From assembly GCA_028751875.1 (NCBI GenBank), contig CM054140.1, positions 14,938,747-15,002,746 of the forward strand: a stretch of 64,000 bases of DNA, read 5' to 3'. This DNA is from Rapana venosa. Lineage: Eukaryota; Mollusca; Gastropoda; Neogastropoda; Muricidae. Positions 34,928-57,900 of the stretch are shown here, piece after piece; within the stretch, counting starts at the first letter, position 1; the number at the start of each line of letters is the position of its first letter. The position numbers and the translations under genes are program-made. The notes under the pieces were generated by a model. The model was not told the origin of the DNA. It saw only the letters and a program-made list of their open reading frames with translations, and did not search any database.

Positions 34928-37424
34928 AGAACAGCCACAGTTTTGAGTGAACAGTATGTCATGTGTGTAAAATTAATACTGTAATTTGGGGGCATTTCTG
35001 TTGGATTGTGTAATCTGATAACTAAAGTATGAATGTTTGATTCAGTTTCTGTTCTTGGATCAGTAGTAGACAAACTTGTCATTTGAAAATATTTCTGGCA
35101 ACTTGATAATTGGGAAGGGAGGCACCGTGGTCGGGTTTAGGCGTCGACTCGTGATCCAGAGGTCGCGGGTTCGATCCCCGCTCAGCTCGGTGTTGTGTCC
35201 TTGGGAAAGACACTTTACTCCTATTTTCCTCACTCCACCCAGGTGTACAAGTGGGTACCAGCTCTGCTGGGGAAGTATCTGGTGACAGACTAGCGTCCTG
35301 TCACAGGGGTGGTGAAAAACCATCAGTTCGCTTAACGCTACAGAAACCGGGATAAGCTCCGGCTCTATGGTCCTTCTGGATCGAAAGAACATACTGATAA
35401 TTGGGATGAAAAGTAGCAGCCATGCAAGTTGCTTATTGCTAGCATGCTCCCTGCAGTGGTCAGGCTTTTGGCATGAATTATGTTTGTAAAACGATGAAAC
35501 AAACCAAGGCTGAACCATCTCATGTCATTGATGTTGACGTGGTATCTAAGGATTCAGTCTTTCCTGTACAAGAGGTGCCAGGTGCCCACTTTGTCTTTAA
35601 AAAGATATGTAGTTATTCTGAGAATGCTGTAAATAAGGTATCAGACTTGTGTTTTAGTATGGTGCCAACCTGCTCCCATCGTCTGTCCAGGAACTGTTGA
35701 TACAGGATTTGACATGTTTTAATGATTTTCATTGTTGACAGAACAGTGACACTGTAGGTTTGTTCTGGTTTTTCTTTGAAACATGCGAAACTATTTGCAT
35801 TGTTGTTTTCAATGTTGACCAAGTATCGAATGCTGTAGGTCTATTCCCATTTTCCTTTGGAACATGCAGGAGTTCATTGCTGTCTTTGCAAGAAATGTTT
35901 CTGTTGCCTACACACTGAATGGTTAAAAAGTTCACATTTCTTTTCAATGTTATGATGTATATCTCTTAGTGATGTCTTTTTCAATTTCTGTTAATCTGTG
36001 TATGGAATGCCTCAGTTTCATTTCTATATTGTGTGCAGTGCACAACATTTACCTGTTCTTTATTTGATATCTATCTCCACAGGACTGTATCAGACTGGAG
36101 ACTGCCATTAAACTGTGCTGTATGCTGGCAAGAGTACACCTAGTTTCTGTTTTGATCTAGTCCTCCAAAGAGGAGCATCTCCTCTCCCAGGAAAGTCATG
36201 TTTGGATGTGTACACATGACAACATCAAATTCACAGGGGAAAAAAGTTTTTCCTTAACACCCCCCCCCCCCCCCCCCTTCCTTTTCTAAAGGGTTCAGGT
36301 GCATCAGTCCACATGCAAGCAAACAGAATCTTTACACAGGAACAACATTCTTCCACAAACTCTATTCAGAAACTCCACTCTACATCTATGTCTTGACCAG
36401 CTTGTTGCGTATCAGTCAATATTAAACTAGACAATGAATCTGGGTTGTTCTCCTTGCTAAAAAAAAACTTTGCTTGTTCACAAGTGAAAAATATTTCTTG
36501 ATAAACTGTCATATGACTAAAATGCAGACTCTCCTGATAAAGTCAACTATTGCTTGACAAAGACCACACAGGTGAAGGAAGCTCCAAGTCCACTGGACCC
36601 AGACTGAACAAACACTTATCACCTACAAACTGTCCCTGACAGCTGGGGGGGACATTGGAAACATCTGGACTTGGAGGTCTCCGTGAGGAACACAGAAAAC
36701 TACACACCTAAAGTAATATCTCCAAAAAGAAAGAAAAAGCATTGGAGAGCATACAAGGTCAAACAGAGAAGAAGAAATGAACACCCAAGTATCTACTTGA
36801 TAATCCTGGCAGCTGCCAAGGTGAAAGACACTAGTATTAAAAAGTCAGAAGTCAGTCCTCACTGAACGCCTCAAAAGGGATAAGAATGAGCCCGAAGGCT
36901 CATGGACATAAGCAACAAAATGGGAAAAGTCTTCATTCTACTCAGTAGACAAAAGATCTGATTATATCTGAATACAGGTCAACACTTGAATCTGGAACAA
37001 ACGTGACAAAATGTGCTACTGAAGAGACAAGCAGCTGCTGTCCTGGTGCAGCAGTGATAATTAACATGATATCATACAATATTTTGGAGACAGAAAACAG
37101 TTTTGTGACTTTGTGTTTCAACGACCAGGTCTGACATAAAACCTACCATGATAACGGATCTTGAGATAGTAAATTAAATTCAATAAATAGAAAAATATAT
37201 CTGGTATCCCTGATACCATCCTCAATACATTTCACAGAATCGGTCAATTCTTAACCAACTCTGGTAAACTTACATGTTACAACAGAGGTGGACTGAAATT
37301 TAGCACAATCCACATGAAGGACTGTAAATGGCCACCTGGAATAAATGGTGAATGACAGTGATTCCCTTACACAGACTTGGATACTACAAACTTCTCAGAA
37401 AAGGTGTCCACAACGCTGAAGTGT
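34928..37424. other. Spacer between convergent SYCP2-like and COX5B genes
   Basis: About 2.5 kb with no convincing gene. It should hold both 3' UTRs. Contains a type-A SINE at 35116, a C-run at about 36260 and ATTAAA at about 36109 on the plus strand. Short frames here (for example about 36670-36865) lack an ATG and family features. Confidence 0.6.
35116..35394 (+). mobile_element. Type-A tRNA-derived SINE, young copy
   Basis: Nearly identical to the copy at 29478. Perfect 12-bp target duplication TGATAATTGGGA at 35104-35115 and 35395-35406. About 190 bp past the SYCP2-like stop, so probably within or near its 3' UTR. Confidence 0.9.
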
Positions 37425-47935
<10,511 letters not shown>

Positions 47936-48060
47936 TTCTGCAGAACAATGTCACGTGATCGCTTCAAGGTTCACGATCCAGATAGACTAGGCCTAATTAT
48001 TCAAAAGCAGGAAGCCACGTGATAAGAGTTCACACATTCAAAAGCAGCAGAAGCGCTTAA
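47936..48060 (-). promoter_or_regulatory. COX5B upstream region with two CACGTGAT E-boxes
   Basis: Directly upstream of the COX5B start codon. CACGTGAT occurs at 47952-47959 and 48016-48023, within 90 bp of the ATG. CACGTG boxes bind bHLH-zip factors (USF, TFE and MITF types) in animals. No TATA box was recognised. Promoter activity is inferred from position. Confidence 0.4.
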
Positions 48061-48181
48061 TATGATTAGTCTTTAAAAATACTTTCGGAAGAAGAAGGCT
48101 TTATAAATAAACAGACCCAGGTTTCACAATCAAATAACTTTAGTAGCAATAAAGATTTTTAAACTTTAATTTTTTTTAAGT

Positions 48182-48406
48182 CAACACTTCAAACGCCCTT
48201 TCACCTTTCGTGAAACAGTCAGTCAGCTTAGAGCTATGACTGGTAGCATGGATGATGAGAACATTCACAGAGTATCACTCAGCTACATGGACAAGGATGG
48301 ATTCCCACCAGATTCATCTATTCCAAGATACACTACCTGGAAAACTGTGTTGTGCTCCAACAAGTTCTTAGAAGTCACATCAATAGTGCCCTTTTTTTTT
48401 TGCTAC
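48182..48406 (+). CDS. Orphan open exon, unknown protein (possible gene fragment)
   Basis: A clean frame follows a good acceptor (a T-rich tract ending aag at 48181). It reads QHFKRPFTFRETVSQLRAMT, GSMDDENIHRVSLSYMDKDG and FPPDSSIPRYTTWKTVLCSN, then KFLEVTSIV, and closes at TGA 48407-48409 just after a T-run. The amino-acid mix is that of real protein rather than repeat. The TVLCSNKFLEV end faintly recalls the start of zona-pellucida-type domains, but this is weak. I found no partner exons, so it may be a stranded pseudogene exon. Confidence 0.4.
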
Positions 48407-48467
48407 TGAGTTTTTATTGGTGCTGTTTTTAACTGTTGTTTTCATAAACAGCTATGTTGATGATTAT

Positions 48468-48669
48468 GTTAGAGTAGTTGTAACTGCAGTTGTTGGTTTT
48501 TTCCTCTCTTATTCAGTCTGTTGAGAACTCAGACATACTGAAGTTGTATTTTCAAACTGATTTATTACTGTTAGAGCAGTTGTAACTGCAATTTTTTTCT
48601 TCTGTTATTCAGTCTGTTGAGAACTCAAGACATGCTGAAGCTGTATTTTCAAACTATGATTTATTACTA
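48468..48669 (+). repeat. Two-copy tandem repeat, period about 102 bp
   Basis: gttagag(t/c)agttgtaactgca ... ttattcagtctgttgagaac ... tgatttattact occurs twice in succession. Confidence 0.85.
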
Positions 48670-49347
48670 TGATAGTGTTGTGTTATGACCTTGAGAATAA
48701 ATATGTGGCATCTGGTGCGCAACTGTGTGAAGAATCGGCATCATCAAATGGCAATAGAATCCAATCCAATCATAATGTCTGTTAAGAGCTTTAGTGAGTG
48801 TATAGAGCAGGGAAATGACACTTGTCTGTAAAATAAGAACAGAGATATCATTCAAAGATTGTTTTTTATCTCCAAATCTTTTCTTGTCATTCCACTGTTG
48901 ACCATGCTTGGGTGTTTGAGAGCTAGTCTTTCTGATCAGGCTGTTAATTTGTGTATGATCCTGCATGCATTTAAGAACATCAGAAGAGTCCAAAGCAAGA
49001 AATAGAATTAATTATACCTGGCAAATTTGTACATAAGCCTACTTATATTTAACAACAATGTAGCCAGATGAAGGGGGAAATGTGGCATTGCTTTGGGAGC
49101 ATTCTAGCAGCTCCCCTTGCAGAGGGTGGCCTGAAATTCCCAACACAGGAGAGCCGGCAGTATGTTGCCATCATTACGGTGTGGCAGAATGTGCCCAGAT
49201 GTGCCAGAAAGATTACATCTTTCTTTGCAAATTACTAGAAACCTTGTGTCTGTCTCCATTATATACCAAGTTGTGCATGCCTATCAGGTTTCACCTGTGT
49301 GTGCAGCATGTGACTGCATGCATACATATGTGTGTATCTATAATTAA

Positions 49348-50343
49348 CCAGTTCACTGCCTATAGGACGTCAGCTGGCGTCCACTTTTTATTTTAATTTT
49401 TCGCAAGTCTAAAAGTGAAAATATATTCTCACACGGTTAGGATAAGGTATGCAATCTTAACTTGGAATGGAATTCTTCTACATCACAGTGAAGGTCATTG
49501 TATCTTTTCATGCTAGTCAGTGACTGGCCAAGTTTACATACATGTAAACTGAGAGCCAAGTGGCAAGATGGATTCTCAACCAGCCGTCCACTTCATGGAA
49601 AATGTTCACAACCTGGCAAACACTGCAGTTGATTTTTTGGTTTTTTTGGTTATCAAAGTAATGACAAGGAAGGCAACAATCTTTTGTCTGATGATTCACT
49701 TGATAGTGATGTGCAAAACTTGCTGGATGCTATATAGCAAACTTTTTTGAATTCAAGTGTTCTCACATTAGTGACCGTGAGTCCACTGACATTGATAGTG
49801 AAAGTCAGTCAAGGCCTGAGGCAGTAGGAAATAGTAGGAGGAGTCGTGTACATGGTGTCAGTAGGGAATAAAAAGGGTGAGGTGAATAAGTTGAAGTTCA
49901 GAGTGGGCAGGAGGGGGGTGTGACTACATCAGCAGGGCCAGAAAAGTTACATTGATTATGTATCATTAAGTATGTGCATATGGATATGATCAAAGTGGTA
50001 AAGACGATTTCCAAAGTGTGTAAATCAATCTCTTTTAGTGGTTGTCTTGCAAATCTTGGCCAAGAAACTTTTTTGTGTCAGGCAAAAATTGGCATAAAGT
50101 ATAATTTTTAACAAGTTATGTAACGGTAAGTAATAAAAATTTTTTGAGATTTGAATAGGTTTAGATTCCTCATCTATTTTCCATTTTTAAAAAAACAGCA
50201 CTTGTTTTTCTGTCTCAAATAGTTTTCCTGACAGAAGTTTTAGTTATATATCGCACCTTAACTGTAAAACTCCCTGGCAGTGAGAACAACCTTATAAAAT
50301 AATGAGTTTTTTTAAAATAAGATTTTTGCTGGCAGTGAAAGGC
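49348..50343. mobile_element. piggyBac-like element, TTAA-flanked, defective
   Basis: Flanked by TTAA at 49344-49347 and 50344-50347. The ends match as inverted repeats (CCAGTTCACTGCC and GCCTTTCACTGCC); a near-palindrome ggacgtcagctggcgtcc follows the left end. A short frame MDSQPAVHFMENVHNLANTA and an acidic SDVQNLLDAI-like stretch look like a transposase N-terminus remnant; the catalytic part is missing. Confidence 0.72.
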
Positions 50344-51824
50344 TTAAGTGCTATTTGTGCTAGTGTATTTGAGTTATAGTCTCCTCCCTCTTTCTCTTCC
50401 AGAGCTGCTGTATTGCAACCATGAGGTAGGTGGGCTTTTTACAAAAGTTTAATAAATTAAACTTCAAATTTTTGTTTAAGTCCACTTTGCTCTCGGGAGG
50501 CTGTGTTACGTCCCCAAATTGGTAGTTTAAAATTTTTAAAAAAATTATGGGGTAAATTTGGGGGGTTTTAATTTTAAATTTTTTAAATTTTTCAAGAGCC
50601 CATAATTCATGCAGCTTAGGGGTTATGAAAAACCAAAAAAAAAACCAGATACACCCCCAGAGTTGGATACGGCTACCTACGGTGGGGAAAAAAATGGTGC
50701 TACCAAAATCTCACTATTGGTGACCCTGTTCTCCCGATGACAAAAACAAAAACAGCCCCCCCACCTCCCCCCCCAAAAAGGGAAATTCATGCTATTATAA
50801 AAAATTTTCCCAAAAAAGAAACAAAAAAATACGGTGGGAACTCCCTCAAACATTACCCCATTTAAAAAATTTTTTAAAAATACATCTACATTGATCAACA
50901 TGTTCAACCCCACTTTTGTATCAAAGATTTATTTCATACAGTGTCAAAATACATCCATCCCCCCAAGCCCCCACATCCCTTTTTCACTTTTAAAAAAGTG
51001 GAGAAAGTACATAGCAACACCATCCGGGTTTTTTAAAAAAGCGGGAAAAAAAGCAGGGACACAAAATAAAATGACGCAAAAATTTGAAAACTGCAAAAAA
51101 CCGTTTTTAGCCCTACCGAATCTTCATGATGGTTTTAAATTTTCCCTACAACTACTCAATTAAAGTTCCCAAACGATTTCAAACTGTGATACGACATTTC
51201 ATTGTAACTTATTTTAAAAAGTGTAAAAAAGCTTTTTCCCATTTTTAAGTTGTAATGTAAAATTAGTCTTTATTTCAAATCAAAAAAGCAAACAATACTC
51301 CAACCGTGCAAACCCATTCTTCATTTTTTATTATTATCACTTTTTTTCCCCAAATCGGATAAAAAAAGATTTTTTGAACGGGCAATAATAGTAATTCAGC
51401 CATCCCAATTTAAAATGATCTAAAATTCAGTTTGTAAAAAGGGGCCTATAAATGTTTGTTTTATTAAACTTTTCTTCTTTGTTCTTGTTGTTGGGTTTTT
51501 TTTTTCGGGGAAAAGGGGTTAATTTCTTAATTTTCATTTTTTTCCTGATTTTTTTGGGCAAATGAAGGTTTTTTTAAACCCCAACATTAATTTCCCAAAA
51601 GATCTTAAAAACTGTAAACCTCTAAAATCAGTAAAAAAAAATATTTAGCAAAAGGAACTTTTTTAAATTTGGTGGATTCCAGAACCCGATCCTGCAACCA
51701 AATTCCCGGGCATTTTGAGCAAATCAGGGTATCTGTCAGATTCAATCCAAATGTTGATAATTAATCCTTGCCTTCACACATGATAGTATCCCAAAAAAGA
51801 CTTTTCAATCGGCAAGTGGGGCAA

Positions 51825-51990
51825 TGAAAAGTCCTTGGATGAGGGGTACAAACTGAGGTTGTGTGCGAAAGCCCTGAAAATCTTGTGCCATGGGAATGGA
51901 TGACAAAAAATTTTCAAACCACCACACAACAGGGGGCCGGTGTAAAAAAATACATGAGGAATATTCCCTTTTCCGAAATAAAAGGATAAA
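51825..51990 (+). repeat. Degraded type-B SINE in poorly resolved sequence
   Basis: Recognisable order of type-B segments ending in an A-rich (ATAAA) tail, but with many changes that lengthen or merge homopolymers, unlike ordinary SINE decay elsewhere in the window. Confidence 0.6.
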
Positions 51991-54319
51991 ATAAATAAAT
52001 GAAATAAGCTCTCTGAGTACTTGTTTCCCAATTGTTGCCAAAACCCAAACTCTCAAAATTCTCCCATTTTTTTTTGATGTATTGTATACCAAAAAATTTA
52101 GTCATGGGGGATTCTTGTGTGAAATGAGCTGCTTGGTCGCAAGTCACGATTATCACTATTGCTGTTATATCCCCAACTCCCCTTTTAAAACCACTTAACT
52201 TGCTTTTTTATCCTACCATTTTAAACGAAGGGTTCAAAAACTTGACAAGTCCCTAACTGTGATCTGCTTGCAAATGGCGGGACTCAATGTCTGGAAAGAG
52301 TGGTGGGTTCTGTCCTGGCATTTTTGAAAAACTTTCAAAAACTATGGGGGTTTTTTTCACTCGTTTAACATGAATGGTTCTTATTTAGTATCTGGGCAAG
52401 ACAATAAACCCAAACCCACTTTGGGGAAGGTTTTTTGGGGCCATTCAACCCCACCACACACACAAACGCACCGCTCAGCACTCCCCCACTCAAATCAAGG
52501 GGTTGTCCTTGGCGCACGCCCCAACACAAAAGTAAAAAAAATTTGGAAAACGCTTAAACTGATGAACAAGAAATTTAGCATAAATGAAACAAAAAGTACT
52601 GGGTGATGTATTCGAGTACAAGCTCTTCCCTCAAAATCGCGTGTACACAGACTGACAAAACCTCACTGAATGTAAAATGCTTAGATGGCATCGTCTACAA
52701 ACATATCACAACTCATGGGGCTAAAAGTACTTGTTGCATCTCTTGTTTGGAAATCTCCACGACCCAAACAAAAAAAGCTCCTCCCCCCTTCCCCCCAAAA
52801 CCCCCCCCCCCCAAAAAAGAAAAACCCAAAAAAAGCTTTATCCCAAAACCATTTATTTTTGCATCTAACAATCATGAATGACGTCTCCCAAATGACACGA
52901 CAATGACCAATGTCCGAGGAACAGGTAACACAAATCTGTGAACAATTATCCATTTGGATGTACATTTTTAATATGTAGCAAATAGGTCTCATTGTCTTTG
53001 TTCATAGATTTATATGACAAAATGTCACTAGATCTGTTTTTTTACACAAAAAATACCCACCCCCCACTTTTTTCCATTTCATAGTTGCATAATTATGACA
53101 ATCTTCACTTTTGACAACATCAAATCTGGCAATGAAATAACTTTAAAACATCTAATGTGCATGATTTTTTTGGTTCAGTCATTGAATAACAAAACTTTGT
53201 AAGACTATTGCAAACTAACTGCCAGTTATCAGTGACTGGTTATCTATGTTTCTGATACATGTACAATCCCACCCTCACTATTCCATAGTCCTGAATTACC
53301 AGCCACAGTTTCAAAACTTTCCCCCCCTCTACTTGCAAATAGACCTGTTCCACCACACTAACTGCACACACTCTGTCTTCCCTGATTGAGATATGACCAC
53401 ACAGTTCATGAGCAAAGATGCATAAACAAGAATCAGATCAGTAATGTCTGGTATCTTTTGGGTCCATCTGCTTACAGATTTATGGGGGATTTTTTGTTTT
53501 AAGAACACACACTTCAAAACACAGCACAACATATCAGTCATCTGCAGGATGAACAAACATGGCCTGTCTTCTTCCTTCCCCTTCCAGCTCTAGGAACGGT
53601 AGGTTCACAGAGAAATGAACTTCATAGTGAAGGTGACACTTCTAAAATATAATTCATGAGGTTTTGCCTGACCCTGTTTATGTAAGTATCAGAAAAATGA
53701 TTTTCATCAGTTTGGGGGACTATTCTCATCAGTCTTTAATCACCTTAACTGACCAGGCTTTTTTTATATTCCATTATTAAGCTCTTTCAGCTAGCAAGAA
53801 CCAGGGAGTGAAACTACCACAAAAGCAATAAAAAGTAAAGAAATAAAACAAACCACACACACTCACTCTCTCCTCACACACACCATCTTTGCTTGTGAAG
53901 ATCTGAATACGAGCCAAGTTAAAAAAAATAAAAACACCATTAGTTATGAAGCATGTTCTATATCAAAACACACCATATCAGCTGAGATATTTCAAGTTTC
54001 ACTCCCTGATCCCAGTTAGCTGAAATGACTCCATCAAGAGTGAACACCTGATCAGAATGATAGCAAGATTACTGGAAAACATTATTAGGTAAATCAATCA
54101 ATCAAACAAGTTAGAATGTGAGTGAATTTTCCTAAAGATACCAAACTGCATGCTAACCCACACCCAAAGGGGGAAAAAACCTCAACTAGATGCTCCACCA
54201 ACTGAACAACCCAAAGCACTGGTGAAGCCTCACACTGTTCCTCCAAAAAACCTAAAGAAGTTCACTTAACTGGATGGATAAACTTCCGATGTCCAAACAA
54301 ATCCTTGGCATGAAACTGT

Positions 54320-54452
54320 TTTATTTCCATGTTCACAAATACCATTAACTTTAAAAAGGCAAGCAAATCTAAACCCCTGATCTCATTTCTTCCACCAACA
54401 CATGGCCTTCAAATCAAATCGGATCCCTGCCAAACAGGTGACAAAATTTATT
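54320..54452 (-). promoter_or_regulatory. Candidate poly(A) signals for PPM1G
   Basis: AATAAA on the minus strand at 54452-54447 and 54325-54320, about 240-370 bp past the stop codon. Either could end the transcript. Confidence 0.35.
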
Positions 54453-54685
54453 CCACCATTGTTTGTTCAGTCCCGTTTCCAAAGAGGACCACTTCAACAT
54501 GAAGTATGCCTGACATCATATCTTCTCTTCTATCCCACTAACATTACAAACAATGAATATATGATGCTCTGAATCTGCATATTTCATGGCCAACAGTTGG
54601 AATCAAGGGCAATTCGGCATGTATGTTCCAGCTGTTTGAGCCATGTACCTGTTCCCCCTACCCTAACCCCTTTCTAACCACACCT

Positions 54686-54937
54686 CTACTGACTGGAGGC
54701 CTCAGTCCCCTCCCCTTCCACCATTTTACTCTCTCCCTCCTGCCCCTCTTCTATCCTTGGTCTCTTCTCCGAGTTCTCCTCCACTGTTCCCAGTTCGCTC
54801 ATGCAGCGTTTGCTGGGCACGATTCCGTTCTCCCCGTGCTGCTGGTCTTGGGGGTGAAGGACAACGATGATGCAGGTCATGTTGTCACATCCTGTGCCAT
54901 CCCCGTAGGTATTTTCCGCCAGGCAGTGTTCAAACAA
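54686..54937 (-). CDS. PPM1G: PPM1G terminal exon with stop
   Basis: Acceptor gtctgtggcacag; encodes [20 protein letters not shown] then [12 protein letters not shown]... ending ...GTEASSQ and TAG at 54688-54686. It carries the last metal-binding Asp of PP2C (CDNMT) and a divergent acidic tail. Confidence 0.92.
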   Translation of the reverse strand: MFEHCLAENTYGDGTGCDNMTCIIVVLHPQDQQHGENGIVPSKRCMSELGTVEENSEKRPRIEEGQEGESKMVEGEGTEASSQ

Positions 54938-57900
54938 CTGTGCCACAGACAGACAAGTGATAACTGGGCTATGTACAATGCAATACACACACATCTACAC
55001 ACACACAATTTTATCTTTAAGCAAGTAAACAATACATCAGAAAATTGGCATGTCATACCGATAACTGGATAGTGTTTTCAAAATAACGATCTAGCTTAAA
55101 TCTTTTGCACTTTCTGCATTCTCTTTTGTTTCCATAGTTTCATTCTTCAGGGAATATAAATGCAGGGTTTGGCTTTCTACTCTGGTAAAGAAATTAACAT
55201 TTCACAGACCAGCAGAATTTATAGGTTTACTTCCACTCTAATAGAAGTGACACTGCTGAAATAAAACAACAAACTTTATATTAATGCGCCAATAAGCAAA
55301 TTCATAGACCTGGAATGGACCTCTTCAAGCACGGAGTTAATTTGGAGCCCAGGCTCAAAATGTCCAAAACAATGTACTTTGACAATATAAAATAATACAA
55401 AATCACATAGATGTAGAAAAGAACTTTTTAAAAAAACACACACACAAATTCTGAAAACACACAGGCAAGGAAAAAGAGCAGGCGCTTTTTAACCCCCCAC
55501 CCCCCCAATAAGAATGATTTAAAAAATATTACTTTACCTTCAACACAATCCATAAGTTTAAAGGAGCACAACATCCCACAAATATTCATCATTATAATCA
55601 TATTACACTATTACTTTACATGCTGCTAAGAACTCACCTCTTCACAGATGAGTGAAGGCTTGGACTTCTTCACAGGGTCTTTGAGGCGGTCAGCAATGAA
55701 GTTCACACAGTCCTGACTGGACATGGAGTTCCTATCAACACACACGTACACACTTCTGTACAACGTAACTTTCAGACTGCACTACTGTTCACAGCATTGA
55801 CTTCATGCCTCAGGAACTCAAAACGTCAACATTATTCTCAGTGTTTCAATACAACATCTTAATGATGCATATCTCAATTACAATGTTTCTGGCGGTAACA
55901 CTGGACTTTCCAATGGTTCTGAATCTTAACCCTGGTAGCACCGAAACCACTAAAGAGGATTCAGTGCTGCTGGATGAAAATCACTGAGCAGTGCAGTTTT
56001 GAAGCAGGGTGGGATCAAACAACCCTTAATTGTGTACAACTGAACTAAGCATGTAAAATTATACATCACAGGAAAGCTTACATGATAACTGTTGATAACT
56101 GTCGTCTGTAATCTATTGATCACCATGACAAAATAAAACCATCAACATAATATCATAAAAGTCTTTTTTTTTTATCACCTGTATGCAAAAATTCCCTTAT
56201 GTTGCAAAATTAGAATTATATCAACCTGAAGGCTTTATCAATAGAGTATATGTCTTTTCTACATCTTAGAATCAGTATCTATCTGTTCAAGTTAGTTTCC
56301 ATTTTACTCTCAAACCAACACAGGCTGGTGAAAAACTATCTCTTTTTCAAACACACACCCAGATTATTTTTTTTTTGGTAATCGAACATACATATTCATA
56401 TTACGACAGTACTAATGTGACTGCACACATATGCCTGGGCACACAATACCATCCCGACATGCTTTTCCTCATCACTTTTCTCCACTTACCAAATTCCATC
56501 ACAAGCAACGACAAAGAACTGATCCATGGGGTCCAAAGACGCTGTCTCAATGTCTGGTAATGCTGTGATCATCTGCTGCTCTGGTGGCAGGTCCTCCTTC
56601 CTCTTGTAAAAATGATCGCCTGATGGAACACAGCATAATGTATACCACATCTCTGAACTGGTGGAACTGATACGACAAAAATACCAAAACACCAGGTTCC
56701 AGGGATTGCCAAGACTCCTCTGGAACATGAAGGGAATTAAGGCACTGGAAGGTCTGCACATATGGTGGGTTTTGTTTGTTTTTTAAGGGGACATTTTTTA
56801 ACATAAAATAAAAACATCTTTTTAAACTTTTATTCTGATGGGGTAATAGCCTTCTTTTTCGAGGGAGATTTTTAAACTTAACACGACAAATTTCCGATTA
56901 AAAAAAAAAGTTTCCATAATAAAGTAAAAAAGAATAACCCAACAGCAAAAAGAGATAAAATCAGCTTCTGCAATGAAGCCACATGAGTAACATACAGGGG
57001 TTTTTCACCTGGGGGAAAGAGAGGGTTAGTTATCAAAAAGATGAGTGTAGTCACAAACCGAGTTGTTTTGATTTTGTTGTGGTTTACTTTGGTTTGGTCT
57101 TTGGTTTTTGTTTTCCCAATTCATTTGATTTACAGACCAGCTCTGGATTCACAACACTGCTTCTCATTGCCTCCGTTTAGTTCCCCAGTCAAAGTTCATG
57201 ACCCGCAGCTGGCAAGGCGTGGATATAAATAAACAGGCAAAAGGAAAGGCGGCACTAGCCGCTTGCGCTGTAGCCGTGTTCAGCGTGTCTTTCATGCGTA
57301 GTCTTGTACAGTGAATTGTCAAAAAATGACAAGCGAAGCACTCTTTAAAATGAGCTTTAAACAAGCTTTCTTTTGACTCCAAACTCCATTTACTTTCTTT
57401 CATACTGGTTGGTGTGACAGCAGTTCAAACGTACATGAAGATAAACAGGAGAGGTGCAGGCAGAAACACAATCACAAAAAAACAGACATTTCTAACTCTC
57501 TCTCTAAAAAAGCAGACGTTTATATTATATAAATAATTAACATAAAGAAAACATTGAACATGTTAGCATGCAGACTAACTTTTTTTTGGGGGCTGTTAAA
57601 TTGTCCCTGTTGGCACAGTGAGGCCATAAATAAACACACCTTAGCGGGCCACTGCGCGCAGTGGTGCGAGAGGCAGGGTGATGGAGAGCGTGTGGTGAGA
57701 GTCTGGCAGTCATTAGTGTCGGCTAGCCTATCTGGCTTCACTATAAACACTTGGCCTACTGCATGGTAAGGCAATACAGCACATACACACACAGTCCATT
57801 GTTTCATCAGCTATTAGCAGTATCCTTGCTACAGCAAGGTTTGTTCATGAACCAGTTCCAGTACAGCTCATAACTATAGCCCGAGAACACAGTAGAAAAC

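Larger units (their letters stand above)
48410..54685. other. Spacer between COX5B and PPM1G
   Basis: Holds the 102-bp tandem repeat, the piggyBac-like element, a stretch of poor-looking sequence (about 50440-53050) and, nearest 54685, the presumed PPM1G 3' UTR. No further gene recognised. Confidence 0.6.

Noticed and set aside
36671..36865. Frame reading VRNTENYTPKVISPKRKKKH
   Set aside because: Presumed UTR/spacer; no ATG start at the frame's head, no splice context and no family resemblance.
49082..49396. Cys-containing 104-codon frame, and an overlapping frame reading RQYVAIITVWQNVPRCARKI
   Set aside because: Short, no clear splice sites or family. It could be a decayed gene piece, but I cannot support a call.
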